From Hephaestia caeni (GTDB lineage Bacteria; Pseudomonadota; Alphaproteobacteria; Sphingomonadales; Sphingomonadaceae), in NCBI RefSeq assembly GCF_003550065.1, contig NZ_QXDC01000004.1, positions 868,001-932,000 on the forward strand: a stretch of 64,000 nt of DNA, read 5' to 3'. The notes beneath the pieces were generated by a model that worked only from the letters and a program-made list of their open reading frames with translations, did not search any database and was not told the DNA's origin. Both the position numbers and the translations under genes were made by a program. Every line of letters begins with the position of its first letter. The first letter of the stretch is position 1. This document shows positions 1 through 9,400 of this stretch, in pieces.

Positions 1-137
1 CCGAAGCGTTCCCACGCCTCGGTCGAGAACAGGCGGGCGAGCTGGCGCGGGTGGCCGAACCAGGTTCGCTCCTTCGCCGGATTGACGTGGGTGATATCGG
101 GTTCGCGCGGATTGTCCGCGGTGGGCGTGTCCACCAT
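1..137 (-). CDS. POT/PTR2-family peptide MFS transporter, N-terminal fragment
   Basis: Only the first 45 codons are in the window; the gene runs off the left edge. The N-terminus reads MVDTPTADNPREPD and then FGHPRQLARLF followed by STEAWERFG, which matches the conserved start of proton-coupled oligopeptide transporters (FGHPxGLxxLFxTExWERFS). The family imports di- and tripeptides across the inner membrane using the proton gradient. The start is set by an AGGGAG ribosome site eight bases upstream. It is divergent from the nitroreductase gene. Family assignment is good for such a short piece; substrate is unknown. Confidence 0.75.
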   Translation of the reverse strand, partial: MVDTPTADNPREPDITHVNPAKERTWFGHPRQLARLFSTEAWERF

Positions 138-260
138 CAAGTTAACTCCCTGAAATCATGTGCGCCGTCGCATCGCGGCGATATGGCGAGGGAGACTAAC
201 GGCGAATCGGGCCGTGTGAAGCCGGTTGTTGACGGGGCTTCCGATGGTTAGCTGGGCGCC

Positions 261-839
261 ATGACGCTCAACGACCGCACTACTCCGCTCGCGCTTCTTT
301 CTTCCCGCCGGTCGGGCAAGCCGCGCGATCTCACGGCCCCCGGCCCCGACGCCGCGCAGCTCGACCGGATCCTGACGATCGCCGCGCGCACGCCCGATCA
401 CGGCAAGCTCGCGCCGTGGCGCTTCGTGGTCGTGCCCGACGACCGGCGCGACGCCTTCGCCGCGTTGCTGCGCGAGGCCTATCTCGCCGAGCGGCCCGAG
501 GCGAAGCGGCTCGAACTCGAGGCGGTCGAACAATTCGCGCGGCAGGCGCCGACGCTGGTGATCGCGCTCTCCGCGCCCAGGACCGAAAGCCATATCCCGT
601 TGTGGGAACAGCAATTATCGGCGGGCGCGGCGTGCATGAACCTGCTCCACGCCGCGACCGCGATGGGCTTCGCCGGCGGCTGGCTGACCGGATGGGCGGC
701 CTATTCGGACCGGGTACGCGACGCGTTCGGCGCCGCGCCCGAGCGGATCGCGGGATTCCTGTTCCTCGGCACGCCGTGCAAGCCGCTCGACGAACGGCCT
801 CGTCCGGAACCGGACAGGATCGTCCGATATTGGACATGA
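261..839 (+). CDS. nitroreductase-family FMN oxidoreductase (YdjA-like)
   Basis: A 192-residue protein, the usual size of single-domain nitroreductases. It opens with the SSRRSGKPRDL phosphate-contacting segment and the ARTPDHGKLAPWRFVVV block typical of the YdjA/TdsD branch, with the C-terminal LGTPCKPLDERPRP near the end. The family binds FMN as a dimer and reduces nitro or quinone compounds with NAD(P)H in the cytoplasm. The ribosome site is weak. It is followed 41 bases later by a GntR gene on the same strand; the two could be co-transcribed. The physiological substrate cannot be read from sequence. Confidence 0.85.
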   Translation: MTLNDRTTPLALLSSRRSGKPRDLTAPGPDAAQLDRILTIAARTPDHGKLAPWRFVVVPDDRRDAFAALLREAYLAERPEAKRLELEAVEQFARQAPTLVIALSAPRTESHIPLWEQQLSAGAACMNLLHAATAMGFAGGWLTGWAAYSDRVRDAFGAAPERIAGFLFLGTPCKPLDERPRPEPDRIVRYWT

Positions 840-880
840 ATGAGGCTGGACGGCGCGGGCAATTGGTGTATTAAAGCAGC

Positions 881-1237
881 ATGACAGCGCTCAAGAGCGA
901 CGACAGCCCGGTCTATCTGCGCCTGCGCGCGATGATTGCCGAGGCGATCCTGCGCGGGGATTACCGGGCCGGGGACCAACTGCCCTCGGTGCGCGCCTTC
1001 GCCGCCGAACATGGCGCCAATCCGCTGACCGTCGCCAAGGCCTATCAGAGCTTCCAGGACGACGGCTATGTCGAGGTTCGCCGCGGGGTCGGCATGTTCG
1101 TGCTACCGGGCGCGGTCGAACGGCTGCGCGTCGCCGAGCGTGAGGAATTCATCACCCAGGTGTGGCCGCGGGTGCGCGCGCATATCGCGCTGCTGGGCCT
1201 CGATACCGCCGCATTGCTCGACGCCGAACACGCCTGA
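881..1237 (+). CDS. short GntR-family transcriptional regulator (YtrA type)
   Basis: A 118-residue protein made almost only of a winged helix-turn-helix: residues about 10-75 carry YLRLRAMIAEAILRGDY, then AGDQLPSVRAFAAEHGAN and TVAKAYQSFQDDGYV, the GntR signature. It lacks a FadR/HutC-type effector domain; the roughly 40-residue tail fits the YtrA subfamily, whose members often control neighbouring transporter genes. Here the nearest genes are a nitroreductase and a zinc-ribbon protein, so the target is not obvious. The upstream gap is 41 bases. Confidence 0.85.
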   Translation: MTALKSDDSPVYLRLRAMIAEAILRGDYRAGDQLPSVRAFAAEHGANPLTVAKAYQSFQDDGYVEVRRGVGMFVLPGAVERLRVAEREEFITQVWPRVRAHIALLGLDTAALLDAEHA

Positions 1238-1364
1238 ACGGGCGATCCGGCCCCTGTTGCCCGCGTGCAACGATCATGCTTCGTTCGCGGCCTTAACCAT
1301 TCGTCGATGGAACCGACCGACTCGCCGCCGGGTTGTCTGCTGTAGAGTGCACAGGAGACGGTTC

Positions 1365-1580
1365 ATGTTTCGTCCTGACAAGACCAACGGCTATCGCGTG
1401 GCGTTCCATGCCGACGAGGTCAACCACTGCCCCGGTTGCGGCGGCACCCAGTGGCTGGTGGGGCGGCTCGTCGCCGAATGCGCGTTCTGCGCGGCCGCGG
1501 TGTCGCTGGCGAGCGCGGGCATGACCGGCGCGGGGCTGTTCCGCGCCAACCACGTCACGCCCGACAGCCTCGCCGCCTGA
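1365..1580 (+). CDS. small zinc-ribbon-like conserved hypothetical protein
   Basis: A 71-residue protein starting MFRPDKTNGYRV. The ATG is chosen because AGGAG lies about eight bases before it. It contains a CPGCGG knuckle near residues 21-26 and a CAFC knuckle near residues 41-44, a plausible four-cysteine zinc ribbon. No catalytic domain is visible and no function is assigned. The gene ends about 85 bases before the IS element. The paired cysteines and ribosome site make it a real gene rather than a chance frame. Confidence 0.65.
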   Translation: MFRPDKTNGYRVAFHADEVNHCPGCGGTQWLVGRLVAECAFCAAAVSLASAGMTGAGLFRANHVTPDSLAA

Positions 1581-1664
1581 GCGGGGTATCGGGAAATCGC
1601 GGAAGGGCGGCCTTTTTTTGAGCGGCACCGGCCCGCTCCCCCACGGGGTCCCCACAAAGTATTA

Positions 1665-2507
1665 GGGTCGGGACTCAATTGAGCCACCAAGTGACGGTGG
1701 CGGCGAGGGCGACGGCGCTGAAGAAGGTATGGAGGTTGCGGTCGAAGCGGGTGGCGATGCGTCGCCAGTCTTTGAGGCGGCAGAACATGCGTTCGATGAC
1801 ATTGCGTTGGCGATAGGCGGTTTTGTTGTAAGGCCAGGGCTTCCGGCTATTCTTGCGCGGCGGGATGACGGGTGTGGTGCCGCGCGCGACGAGCCAGGTT
1901 CTAAGCGGCAGGCTGTCATAGGCCTTGTCGGCGACGAGTTCCGCCGATGGCGGGAGTGCGTCGATCACGTGCTGCGCTGGCTTGCAGTCATGGACGTTGC
2001 CCGCGGTCAGCAGGAGGACGAGCGGGCGTCCGTGTGCATCGCAGATGGCGTGGAGCTTGGTGTTGCGGCCGCCGTTCGTCCGGCCGATACCATGAGCCAG
2101 GGCCCCCCTTTTGCGCCGCCGGCGCAGCGATGTACTTTGATGCAGGTGCTGTCGAGGAACAGCCGGTCCGGCAGGTCCGGGATCGTCGCCACCTCCTTGA
2201 ATATCCTTTCCCACACGCCGCGCTCGGACCAGCGCACGAAACGGTTGTAGAGCGTCTTCTTCGGCCCGTAGACCTCGCGCGGGCAGTCCGACCAGCGCCC
2301 ACCCGACTTCAGCGCATGCACGATCCCGCTCAGCACGCGGCGATCGTCAACCCGCCGCGCACCCCGCTCGCCGCGAGGCAGCAACGGTGACAGCCGCGCC
2401 CACTGCTCGTCCGAAAACCAAAAATATCCCGACATCGCTACCGCCTCCTCGCAGCAACAATGAATCACATCCCAGCCAAAATGAGAATCCTAATAGGGTC
2501 CGGACCC
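1665..2507 (-). mobile_element. IS5-family (IS427-like) insertion sequence, 843 bp
   Basis: Imperfect terminal inverted repeats start GGGTCGGGACTCAATT on the left and GGGTCCGGACCCTATT on the right (read inward). Both ends are flanked by TA (1663-1664 and 2508-2509), fitting the two-base duplication of IS427-type elements. The element encodes one transposase split over two frames on the minus strand. It seems complete: both ends and both halves of the DDE domain are present. The name of the exact IS cannot be given without a search. Confidence 0.85.
1675..2435 (-). CDS. IS5-family transposase (DDE), expressed by -1 frameshift
   Basis: The first frame (2435 to about 2007) begins MSGYFWFSDEQWARL and carries the first catalytic aspartate in LFLDSTCIKVHR. 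The second frame (ending at 1675) carries ELVADKAYDS with the second aspartate and the Y-2-R-3-E-6-K signature in YRQRNVIERMFCRLK. The frames join by a -1 shift at AAAAGGGGGG (2103-2112, minus strand), a slippery run typical of programmed frameshifting in this IS group. The reconstructed product has all three acidic residues, so the element may be active. The first-frame start at 2435 is inferred from the conserved N-terminus. Confidence 0.85.
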
Positions 2508-2598
2508 TATTTTGTGGGGTTACACCCCCACCCGGCCACCCATAGGATAATCGCATTGGGTGGCCGGGTGGGAGAGCGGGCCGGTGCCGCCTCCCAAA

Positions 2599-3897
2599 TC
2601 AGGCCTCGACGATCTCGACCGACGCGCGGGCGAGTCTCGGGCTGAGCAGGTGGATCACCGCCAGCGCGATCAGATACACGCTGCCCGCGACGAAGAAGAT
2701 GAGCCGATAGGTGCCGACGGTTTCGAGCACATAGCCCGCGAACTTCGCCATCAACATCCCCCCGAGCGCGCCCGCGGTGCCGCCGATCCCGATCACCGAT
2801 CCCACCGCCTTGCGCGGGAACATATCCGAGACGAGCGTGAAAAGGTTGGCCGACCACGCCTGATGCGCCGCCGCCGCGAGCCCGATGATCAGCACCGCGA
2901 TCCATAAATGGCTCACCCATTGCGCGAAGAAGATCGGCGTGACGGCGAGCGCGCAGACGAGCATCGTCGCCTTGCGCGCGCGGTTGACGCTATGGCCGCG
3001 CGCGATCAGCCGTGACGATGCCCAGCCGCCCGCGACGCTGCCGACATCCGACAGCAGATAGATCGCGATCAGCGGCGGGCCGAAGCTCATCAGATCGAGA
3101 TCGTAGCGCTTGGCGAGGAAATCGGGCAGCCAGAACAGGAACATCCACCAGATCGGATCGGTGATGAACTTGCCCAGCGCGAACGCCCAGGTCTCGCGGT
3201 ACCGCAACAGCCTGAGCCATGCCACCTTGCCGGGGGCGTCGGGCGCGTCGCTTTCGATCAGCGCAAGCTCGGCGGCGCCGAGCCGTTTGGTCTCGCGCGG
3301 GGTGCGATAGAAAGCGAGCCAGGCGAACAACCAGACGAAGCTCAACACGCCGGTGATGACGAACGCGGCGCGCCAGCCGTAAGCGACGGTGATGATCGGG
3401 ACGATGATCGGGGTGACGATCGCGCCGACATTGGCGCCGGCGTTGAAGATGCCGATGGCGAGCGCGCGCTCCCGCGCCGGAAACCACGTCGCCACCGCCT
3501 TGAGGCCCGCGGGGAAGCTCCCCGATTCGCCGATGCCGAGCATGAAGCGGACCGCGCCGAACCCGAAGGTCGTGCGCACCGCGCCGTGGAGGATGTGCGC
3601 AACCGTCCATAGCGTGAAGGCGACCGCGTAGCCCATCCGCGCGCCGATCCTGTCGACCAGCCGGCCGAAGCCGAGATAGCCGATCGCATAGGCCGCCTGA
3701 AACCACAGGACGATGTTGGCATAATCGGTTTCGGACCAGCCGAGATCGGCCTGGAGCGTCGGCTTGAGGATGCCGATCATCTGGCGATCGACATAGTTGA
3801 TCGCGGTGGCGGCAAAGAGCAGCCCGCAGATCAGCCAGCGATAGCAGCCGACCCGCTCGGCCGCCGCGGCGACGTGCCGCTCGGTGGCGTCAGACAT
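2599..3897 (-). CDS. MFS transporter of the anion:cation symporter family (ExuT-like)
   Basis: A 432-residue protein with twelve predicted membrane segments. The N-terminal block WLICGLLFAATAINYVDRQ followed by KPTLQADLGWSETDY is characteristic of hexuronate/ACS transporters, as is RFMLGIGESGSFPAG in helix 4-5. Family members bring sugar acids or other organic anions through the inner membrane with protons. A GGAGAAAGAGG ribosome site precedes the ATG. No sugar-acid catabolic gene is adjacent, so the substrate is not deducible. It converges on the palindrome that carries the IS. Confidence 0.85.
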   Translation of the reverse strand: MSDATERHVAAAAERVGCYRWLICGLLFAATAINYVDRQMIGILKPTLQADLGWSETDYANIVLWFQAAYAIGYLGFGRLVDRIGARMGYAVAFTLWTVAHILHGAVRTTFGFGAVRFMLGIGESGSFPAGLKAVATWFPARERALAIGIFNAGANVGAIVTPIIVPIITVAYGWRAAFVITGVLSFVWLFAWLAFYRTPRETKRLGAAELALIESDAPDAPGKVAWLRLLRYRETWAFALGKFITDPIWWMFLFWLPDFLAKRYDLDLMSFGPPLIAIYLLSDVGSVAGGWASSRLIARGHSVNRARKATMLVCALAVTPIFFAQWVSHLWIAVLIIGLAAAAHQAWSANLFTLVSDMFPRKAVGSVIGIGGTAGALGGMLMAKFAGYVLETVGTYRLIFFVAGSVYLIALAVIHLLSPRLARASVEIVEA

Positions 3898-4132
3898 CCT
3901 CTTTCTCCCCGCTTCTTTTCATCGCCGCCCGCGTCGATCGCCCCACCGGGCGGCGGCAGGCACAGCCTGCGCGCCCTTACGGTAGCGCTCCCATGCTGCC
4001 CGTCGACGCGAATGCGGTCAACAGCCGGTGCGGGATGAAGGATGGGACGCCGCCTCAGGATCAAGCGCGGCCGCAGATCGCCCGATATCGGGGCGGCGCC
4101 AAGGTGTCGGTCGCCGGGTGCGTGCGGTCAGA

Positions 4133-5836
4133 TCAATGCCGATCCCCCGCGCGGCAGCGATCGTCTTGCTGCGTGGCGGATTCCGGCGCCAGTTCCCATT
4201 GGTAAATTCGCATCGGCGCGCCGCGGGGCAGAAACGACGTCTCGAATGTCCGATCGCCGCGCGTCACCTTGACCGTGAGCTTCATGTCGGGATGGCGCAT
4301 CGTGCCCTCGGTGCTGTCGGCATAATCGAGCCGGTCGCCGTTGCGCAGCCCCGCCTTGGCCGCTTCGGAACCGGGACGCAGATTTTCGACCACCTTCAGG
4401 CGCTTTAGCTGCGGGCCGCCGAAGCCGAGATCGTAACGGCGCACCTCCGCCTCGACCCGGCGAAAACAGGGGCCGAACGCATCCGATCGCGGCACCATGC
4501 GCATCGTGCCCGACATCATACCTTCGTGAATTCGCACGCCCTTGTCGCCGAGTTCGCGGCGCAGCATTGCGATCCAGTCCTGCTCGGTCGGTTCCTTGCC
4601 CTCGTCGCGCCGGATCGCGACCATCGCACGCACGAGATCGTCGATCGAGCGCGCGCCGCCGGATCGATGGACGATCTCTCCGTTGAGCATCGCGAAATAC
4701 ATCGCCCCGCGATCGTAGGACAGGACGTTGTAGCGCAGATCGTCCCAGAAATTGGGGACGACATCCTTGTCGGGCGCGTCGATCACCTCACTGGTATAAT
4801 AGCGCGCGGCGGTGAGATTGATGTCGGTGAGATATTCCCCGATCGGGATCAGCCCGGCCTGCCACGGCAAGCGCGCCTGATAATAGACGGCATCGCCCTC
4901 GGTGTACCATTTGCCAAGTTCGTTCGCGGTCCAGGTATGCGTCATCTCGTGGCCGAGGATCGTCTTCATCTTCTTCGCGGTGGTGGTCTTGCCGAATCCC
5001 ATCGCGAAAGCGCCGATGGTCGCGGTGCCGTTGCCCGGATTATAAGGGTTCTCGCGCAGGAAGATGCGATAGCGCGGCTCGACGGGATCGGCGAAGAATC
5101 GGCTATAGAAATGATAGGCCTTCGCGGACCAGTCCATCGCTTCGGGCAGGTCGAATTGGGGCGACCCCGTCCACAGCGCCTTGAACCCGCCGCTTTCCTC
5201 GCGCGGCGCTTCGTTGATGACGCCGGCCATGAACAAGGTGCGATCGAGCCGCGCGATCGGCCCCGCGGGCAGGGTGAAATCGCCATCGGCATAGGTCGTC
5301 GCGGCGCGCGCGCCGGTGGGCAGGCCGGACAGGTCCCACCGAACCGCGATGCGATAATCGCCCTCGAGCTGGGGAATCGCGAGCAGCATGCTGCCGATGC
5401 CGCTCACCCCCGGACCGTCGACATAGGGGATCGAGGAGAGGATGCCCCCCACCGAATTGTCGATCACCGTTCGGTAGCGCACCCGCACGTCGCCGTGGAC
5501 GCCGCGGCCCGCGCGCCAGACCTCCATGCCGTCCTCCATTCCCCGGTCGAGCGGCACCGCGCCCGCCGCATCGGTGACCAGCATGTCGGCGATTCCGATC
5601 GGCCGCGTCATGCGGGGGCCGCCCGGCTGATGCGCGAGCAGCACCGCGCCCTGCGCGGCCGAGACCCCGGTGAGGGTCATGCCGATGTCGACCTCACCCG
5701 TGCCGGCGGCGGGATCGATGCGCGTCGGCTTGAGCACGATGTCGAGCTGCGGGGCCTGCTGGATGCTCGTGGCGGCGATCGGCGCAGGCGACATCGCGCC
5801 GACGAGCACGACCGGGATCAGAAAGAAGGGTTTCAC
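4133..5836 (-). CDS. M61-like exported metallopeptidase with C-terminal PDZ domain (copy 1)
   Basis: About 567 residues with an N-terminal signal (KPFFLIPVVLVGAMSPAPIA). The zinc motif GHEMTHTW sits near residues 296-300 and a third ligand candidate is E in WYTEGDAVYY, only about 12 residues on. The tail (PGSEAAKAGLRNGDRL) is a PDZ-like fold. M61 enzymes are periplasmic aminopeptidases, some glycine-specific. I chose the GTG at 5836 because AGGA precedes it and because a promoter-like element ends at 5876; an ATG at 5869 is the alternative. It is about 36% to 40% alike by eye to the second copy at 15147. Exact specificity unknown. Confidence 0.75.
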   Translation of the reverse strand: MKPFFLIPVVLVGAMSPAPIAATSIQQAPQLDIVLKPTRIDPAAGTGEVDIGMTLTGVSAAQGAVLLAHQPGGPRMTRPIGIADMLVTDAAGAVPLDRGMEDGMEVWRAGRGVHGDVRVRYRTVIDNSVGGILSSIPYVDGPGVSGIGSMLLAIPQLEGDYRIAVRWDLSGLPTGARAATTYADGDFTLPAGPIARLDRTLFMAGVINEAPREESGGFKALWTGSPQFDLPEAMDWSAKAYHFYSRFFADPVEPRYRIFLRENPYNPGNGTATIGAFAMGFGKTTTAKKMKTILGHEMTHTWTANELGKWYTEGDAVYYQARLPWQAGLIPIGEYLTDINLTAARYYTSEVIDAPDKDVVPNFWDDLRYNVLSYDRGAMYFAMLNGEIVHRSGGARSIDDLVRAMVAIRRDEGKEPTEQDWIAMLRRELGDKGVRIHEGMMSGTMRMVPRSDAFGPCFRRVEAEVRRYDLGFGGPQLKRLKVVENLRPGSEAAKAGLRNGDRLDYADSTEGTMRHPDMKLTVKVTRGDRTFETSFLPRGAPMRIYQWELAPESATQQDDRCRAGDRH

Positions 5837-5875
5837 GGCGATCGATCCTGCGTGGTTGGAAAGGCTCATCGATTA

Positions 5876-5899
5876 CTACGCACCGGTGCCGGCTTTCCC
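5876..5899 (-). promoter_or_regulatory. ECF-like promoter element ahead of M61 copy 1
   Basis: On the minus strand GGGAAA (5899-5894) is followed after 12-13 bases by CGTAG (5880-5876). The same arrangement precedes three other units of this locus. It lies over the 3' end of the RidA gene, 40 bases before the GTG start chosen for M61 copy 1. Read as a FecI-type promoter by inference. Confidence 0.4.
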
Positions 5900-6292
5900 G
5901 CCCGCCACGGCGCCCGCAACGGCGATCGCCTCCACTTCCACGAGCGCGCCGAACGCCAGCCCGCTGGTGCCGAAAGCGGAGCGCGCGGGGAGCCGATCGC
6001 GATCGAAGCAGGTCAGATAAGCCCGGTTGAACTCGGGCCACAGCGCCATGTCGGCGAGCATCACGGTGCATTTGACGACGCGATCGAGGCTGGTGCCGGC
6101 ACGCGTCGCCGCGTCGGCCAGATTGCGCATCGCCTGATGCGTCTGCCCGGCGATATCATTGGGCAGAGTGCCGTCCTCGCGCACGCCGATCTGGCCGGAC
6201 AGGTGGACGACATCGCCGACCCGCACCGCCGCCGAGAACGGCAGGCGGGGATCGGGATGCGCGATATAATCGACATCGGAAATCGCGGTCAT
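5876..6292 (-). CDS. RidA/YjgF family protein
   Basis: A 138-residue protein, the usual size for Rid proteins. It carries the family end block LPARSAFGTSGLAFGALVEVEAIAV, with the conserved arginine that binds the carboxylate of the enamine/imine, and VHLSGQIGV near the N-terminus. Rid proteins hydrolyse reactive 2-aminoacrylate-type intermediates formed by PLP enzymes. Its placement beside a locus with an exported PLP enzyme is suggestive, although no signal peptide is seen here. The ATG at 6292 has GGAGGAG nine bases upstream. It lies just ahead of the M61-like gene on the same strand. Confidence 0.85.
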   Translation of the reverse strand: MTAISDVDYIAHPDPRLPFSAAVRVGDVVHLSGQIGVREDGTLPNDIAGQTHQAMRNLADAATRAGTSLDRVVKCTVMLADMALWPEFNRAYLTCFDRDRLPARSAFGTSGLAFGALVEVEAIAVAGAVAGGKAGTGA

Positions 6293-6411
6293 CGAGCTTG
6301 GCTCCTCCCCTTCGCCCCCGCATTGCGGAAATGCAGTGATATGAAGGCAATATGCACGAGCGGCCCGATCCCGAAGGCGGCGCGTCAAGAAATTGTCATC
6401 GATCGCCGTTC

Positions 6412-6435
6412 GGGTTTGCCGCGGCACCACGTAGC
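6412..6435 (+). promoter_or_regulatory. ECF-like promoter element ahead of the STN TonB receptor
   Basis: GGGTTT (6412-6417) is followed by CGTAGC (6430-6435), 17 bases from GG to CG. The core closely matches the element before M61 copy 2 (GGGATTT ... CGTAGCAC). It lies 65 bases before the receptor ATG. Interpreted as a FecI-type promoter. Confidence 0.4.
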
Positions 6436-6498
6436 ACCGTGTGACAAAGGTTGGACGGCCAAAGACGACAAGCCGTCACCAAGAAGGGGGGCCGGGCG

Positions 6499-9400
6499 AT
6501 GACTCATCACGGATTAACGAGACTGGCGGCGTTGCTGGCGACCGGTGTCGCGGCGAGTTGCCTCGCGACGGTGCCGGCGCACGCCCAGGAGACCGTCTAC
6601 AGCTTCGATATTCCGGCGCAGGATCTGGGGGGAGCCCTGCGCGCCTTCGGCCAGGCGACCAATCAGCAGATCATCTTCGCCGACGATGTGGTGCACGGCA
6701 AGCGCAGCGGCGCGGTGCGCGGCCGACACTCGGCCGACGACGCGCTACGCCAGCTTCTTGCGGGCACCGGGCTGGTCGCTCGCAAGACGCGCGGCGGAAT
6801 GTATACGCTCGAAGCCGAGACGGCTGCGATCGCCGATGCCGACGGCGCGGCGGTGGTCGACGATTCGATCGTCGTCACGGGATCGCGCATCCGTCGTTCG
6901 GAAACGCAGACGTCGGCGCCGATGACCTCCTTCGGCAAGCAGGACCTGACCGAACGCGGCTACGTCCAGGTCGGCGAACTGCTCAACGACGTCACCTCGA
7001 ACGTGCCGGACTTTCCGATCAACCCGACCAAAGGCTATCCGGCCGGCTCGGGCCAGACCTATCCCAACCTGCTCAATCTGGGGGCCGGGCGCACGCTGAC
7101 GCTCGTCAACGGGCGCCGCATGGTCTCCTCGGCCTCGGGGCTGGGCGACCGCATCGTCGACACCAACGTGATCCCCGCCGGGCTGATCGAGCGCGTCGAG
7201 ATCATCCAGGGCGGCGGCGCGGCGGTATACGGGTCGGACGCGATCGCGGGCGTGGTCAACTATATCCTCAAGGACGATTTCGACGGGCTGGAGATCGACG
7301 GCCAGCAATCGATCAGCACCTATGGCGACGATTACAGGCCCTATCTGCGGCTGACCGCCGGCAAGAACTTCGCCGATAACCGCGGCAACATCGCGATCAA
7401 CCTCGAATATTCGAAGACCGATCCGCTGCTCGATTACGACCGCCCGTGGACCGACCTGTCGCCGATCGCAGTGACGAACCCGAACGATACCGGGCCGAAC
7501 GACGGCGAGCCGACGCAAATCTACATCACGCACCCGCGCTATCGGTTCCACAATTACAACGGCGTGATCTTCCGTCCCAGCGGATCGCCGCCCTTCTTCG
7601 CGACGTTCCTGTCGGACAGCGGCGGCAACCTGTTCCAGTTCAACGACGATGGCTCGCAGGTCGTCAATTACGATCCGGGCATCTATTACGGCGGCTCGGC
7701 GAGCGCGATCGGCGGGGACGGGCTCGACTGGCGCGAGGTCTCGACCGCCGTCACCGGGGTCGAACGCTACACCGGCACGGCGAATGGGCATTTCGACATC
7801 ACCAGCAACGTCAAGGTGATCGGCGAATTCCTCTACGGCCATCAGAAGGGCACCGACCCCTATGGCACGCAGGCGATCTTCCGCACGCTGTTCAACAGCT
7901 ATGACGGGGGCGCGGGCCTGGTCCCGTTCGATCGCACCAATCCCTATCTGACGCAGGACGCGATCAATTCGCTCGATGCCGTCAGCCCCGCGTTCGCGGC
8001 GGGCGACCAGCTCTATCTCGCCCGGATCATGAACATCCTGCCGACGCGCAACCGCGGCAGCGAGCGCGACACCTGGCGGGCGCTGGTCGGGCTGGAAGGC
8101 GATTTCGAGGCCGCCGGACGCTCGTTCTACTGGAGCGTGACCGCCAGCCGCGGCAAATCGACCGGCTATGTCGAGGTGTTCGATTCGTACGCGACGCACC
8201 TCAACAACGCGCTCGATTCGGTGCGCGCCAACGGCGAGATCGTATGCCGGATCAATGCCGACGCCGATCCGACCAACGACGATGCGGCGTGCGCGCCGAT
8301 CGATCCGTTCGGCAACGTCAAGGCATCGCAGGCCGCGCTCGATTACGCGACCGTGCTGTCGGGATCGCATTTCGAGAACGTGCAGGACGACGTGCTCGCC
8401 ACGCTGGGCGGCGACCTGTTCAAGCTCCCGGGCGGTCTGGCCAAATTCTCGGTCGCCTATGAGCATCGCCGCGATTATGCGAACCTCGTGCCCTATGAAG
8501 CGGACCAGCTCGGCATCGTCAGCAATTGCTGCGCGTCCGAGCCGATCGAGGCCGAATATAATACCGACGAATTCTCGGCCGAACTGCTCGTCCCGCTGCT
8601 GGGCGAGGATTTCAACCTGCCGGCGGTGAAGTCGCTCGTCGCCGACGGGTCGTTTCGCCATGTCGACAATTCGATCGCGGGCAAGGAAAACGTCTGGGGC
8701 GCGGGCCTGCTCTGGGATACCGGGTTCGGCGTCACGCTGCGCGGATCGCGTAGTCGCAATTTCCGGGCGCCGTCGCTCGAGCAATTATTCTCGCCGGTCA
8801 GCGTCTCCAATGGGCCGATCGGCTATGACCCTTGCGACATGGATACGATCGGACAGGGCCCCAATCCGGCGGTGCGGCTCCAGAACTGTCAGGCGCTGTT
8901 CGCGGCCAATCCAGGCTATGGCGACCTCGCGACATTCCAGGATCCGGCCGAGAACACCTCGCTCGCGTTGATTTCCAGCGGCGGTAATCTCAATCTGAAG
9001 AACGAGATTTCGAACACCTGGACCTATGGCGTCGTCGTCCAGCCGAGCTTCGTGCCGGGCCTGACCTTCACCGCCGACCGGATCGAGGTGACGCTCGACA
9101 ACGGGTTGACGGCGTTCAGCCCAGCGAATTTCCTGAGCAGTTGCTTCGATTCCACCGATTATCCGAACAACAACGCCTGCGACAATTTCACGCGCAACGG
9201 CCAAGGCTATATCGTCACCGCCAACCAGACGACGTTCAACGCCGCGATCATCAAATATCACGGCGAAATCTACAATCTGAACTATCTGCTCCCGCTGGAG
9301 CGGGTGTTCGGCAAGGACATGGGGACGCTCGAATTCAACGTCGAGGCGACCCACACCACGCTGGCGCTTTCGAACGCCACCGGCGCGTCGGAATCGCGCA

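Larger units (their letters stand above)
1622..2590. repeat. 17-bp inverted-repeat arms of a compound palindrome split by the IS
   Basis: The 17 bases at 1622-1638 are the exact reverse complement of 2574-2590. Inside lie a 16-bp perfect stem (2527-2542 with 2557-2572) and a short dyad CCCCACAAA (about 1650-1658) with TTTGTGGGG (about 2511-2519) that abuts the IS on both sides. With the IS removed, these nest into one long hairpin-rich element between two convergent genes. It looks like a REP-type or bidirectional terminator element; no clean uridine run follows the stems, so terminator function is uncertain. Confidence 0.6.

Noticed and set aside
6384..6398. GTCA-N7-GTCA before the STN receptor, at first sight like the cluster operator
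   Set aside because: The arms are direct, not inverted, and no other region 2 promoter has the site.
4526..6502. Long plus-strand frame opposite M61 copy 1 and RidA
   Set aside because: Antisense shadow in GC-rich DNA; no domain, and it crosses a divergent promoter region.
6745..8784. Long minus-strand frame opposite the STN TonB receptor
   Set aside because: Antisense shadow; the plus strand has signal peptide, STN, plug and barrel motifs.
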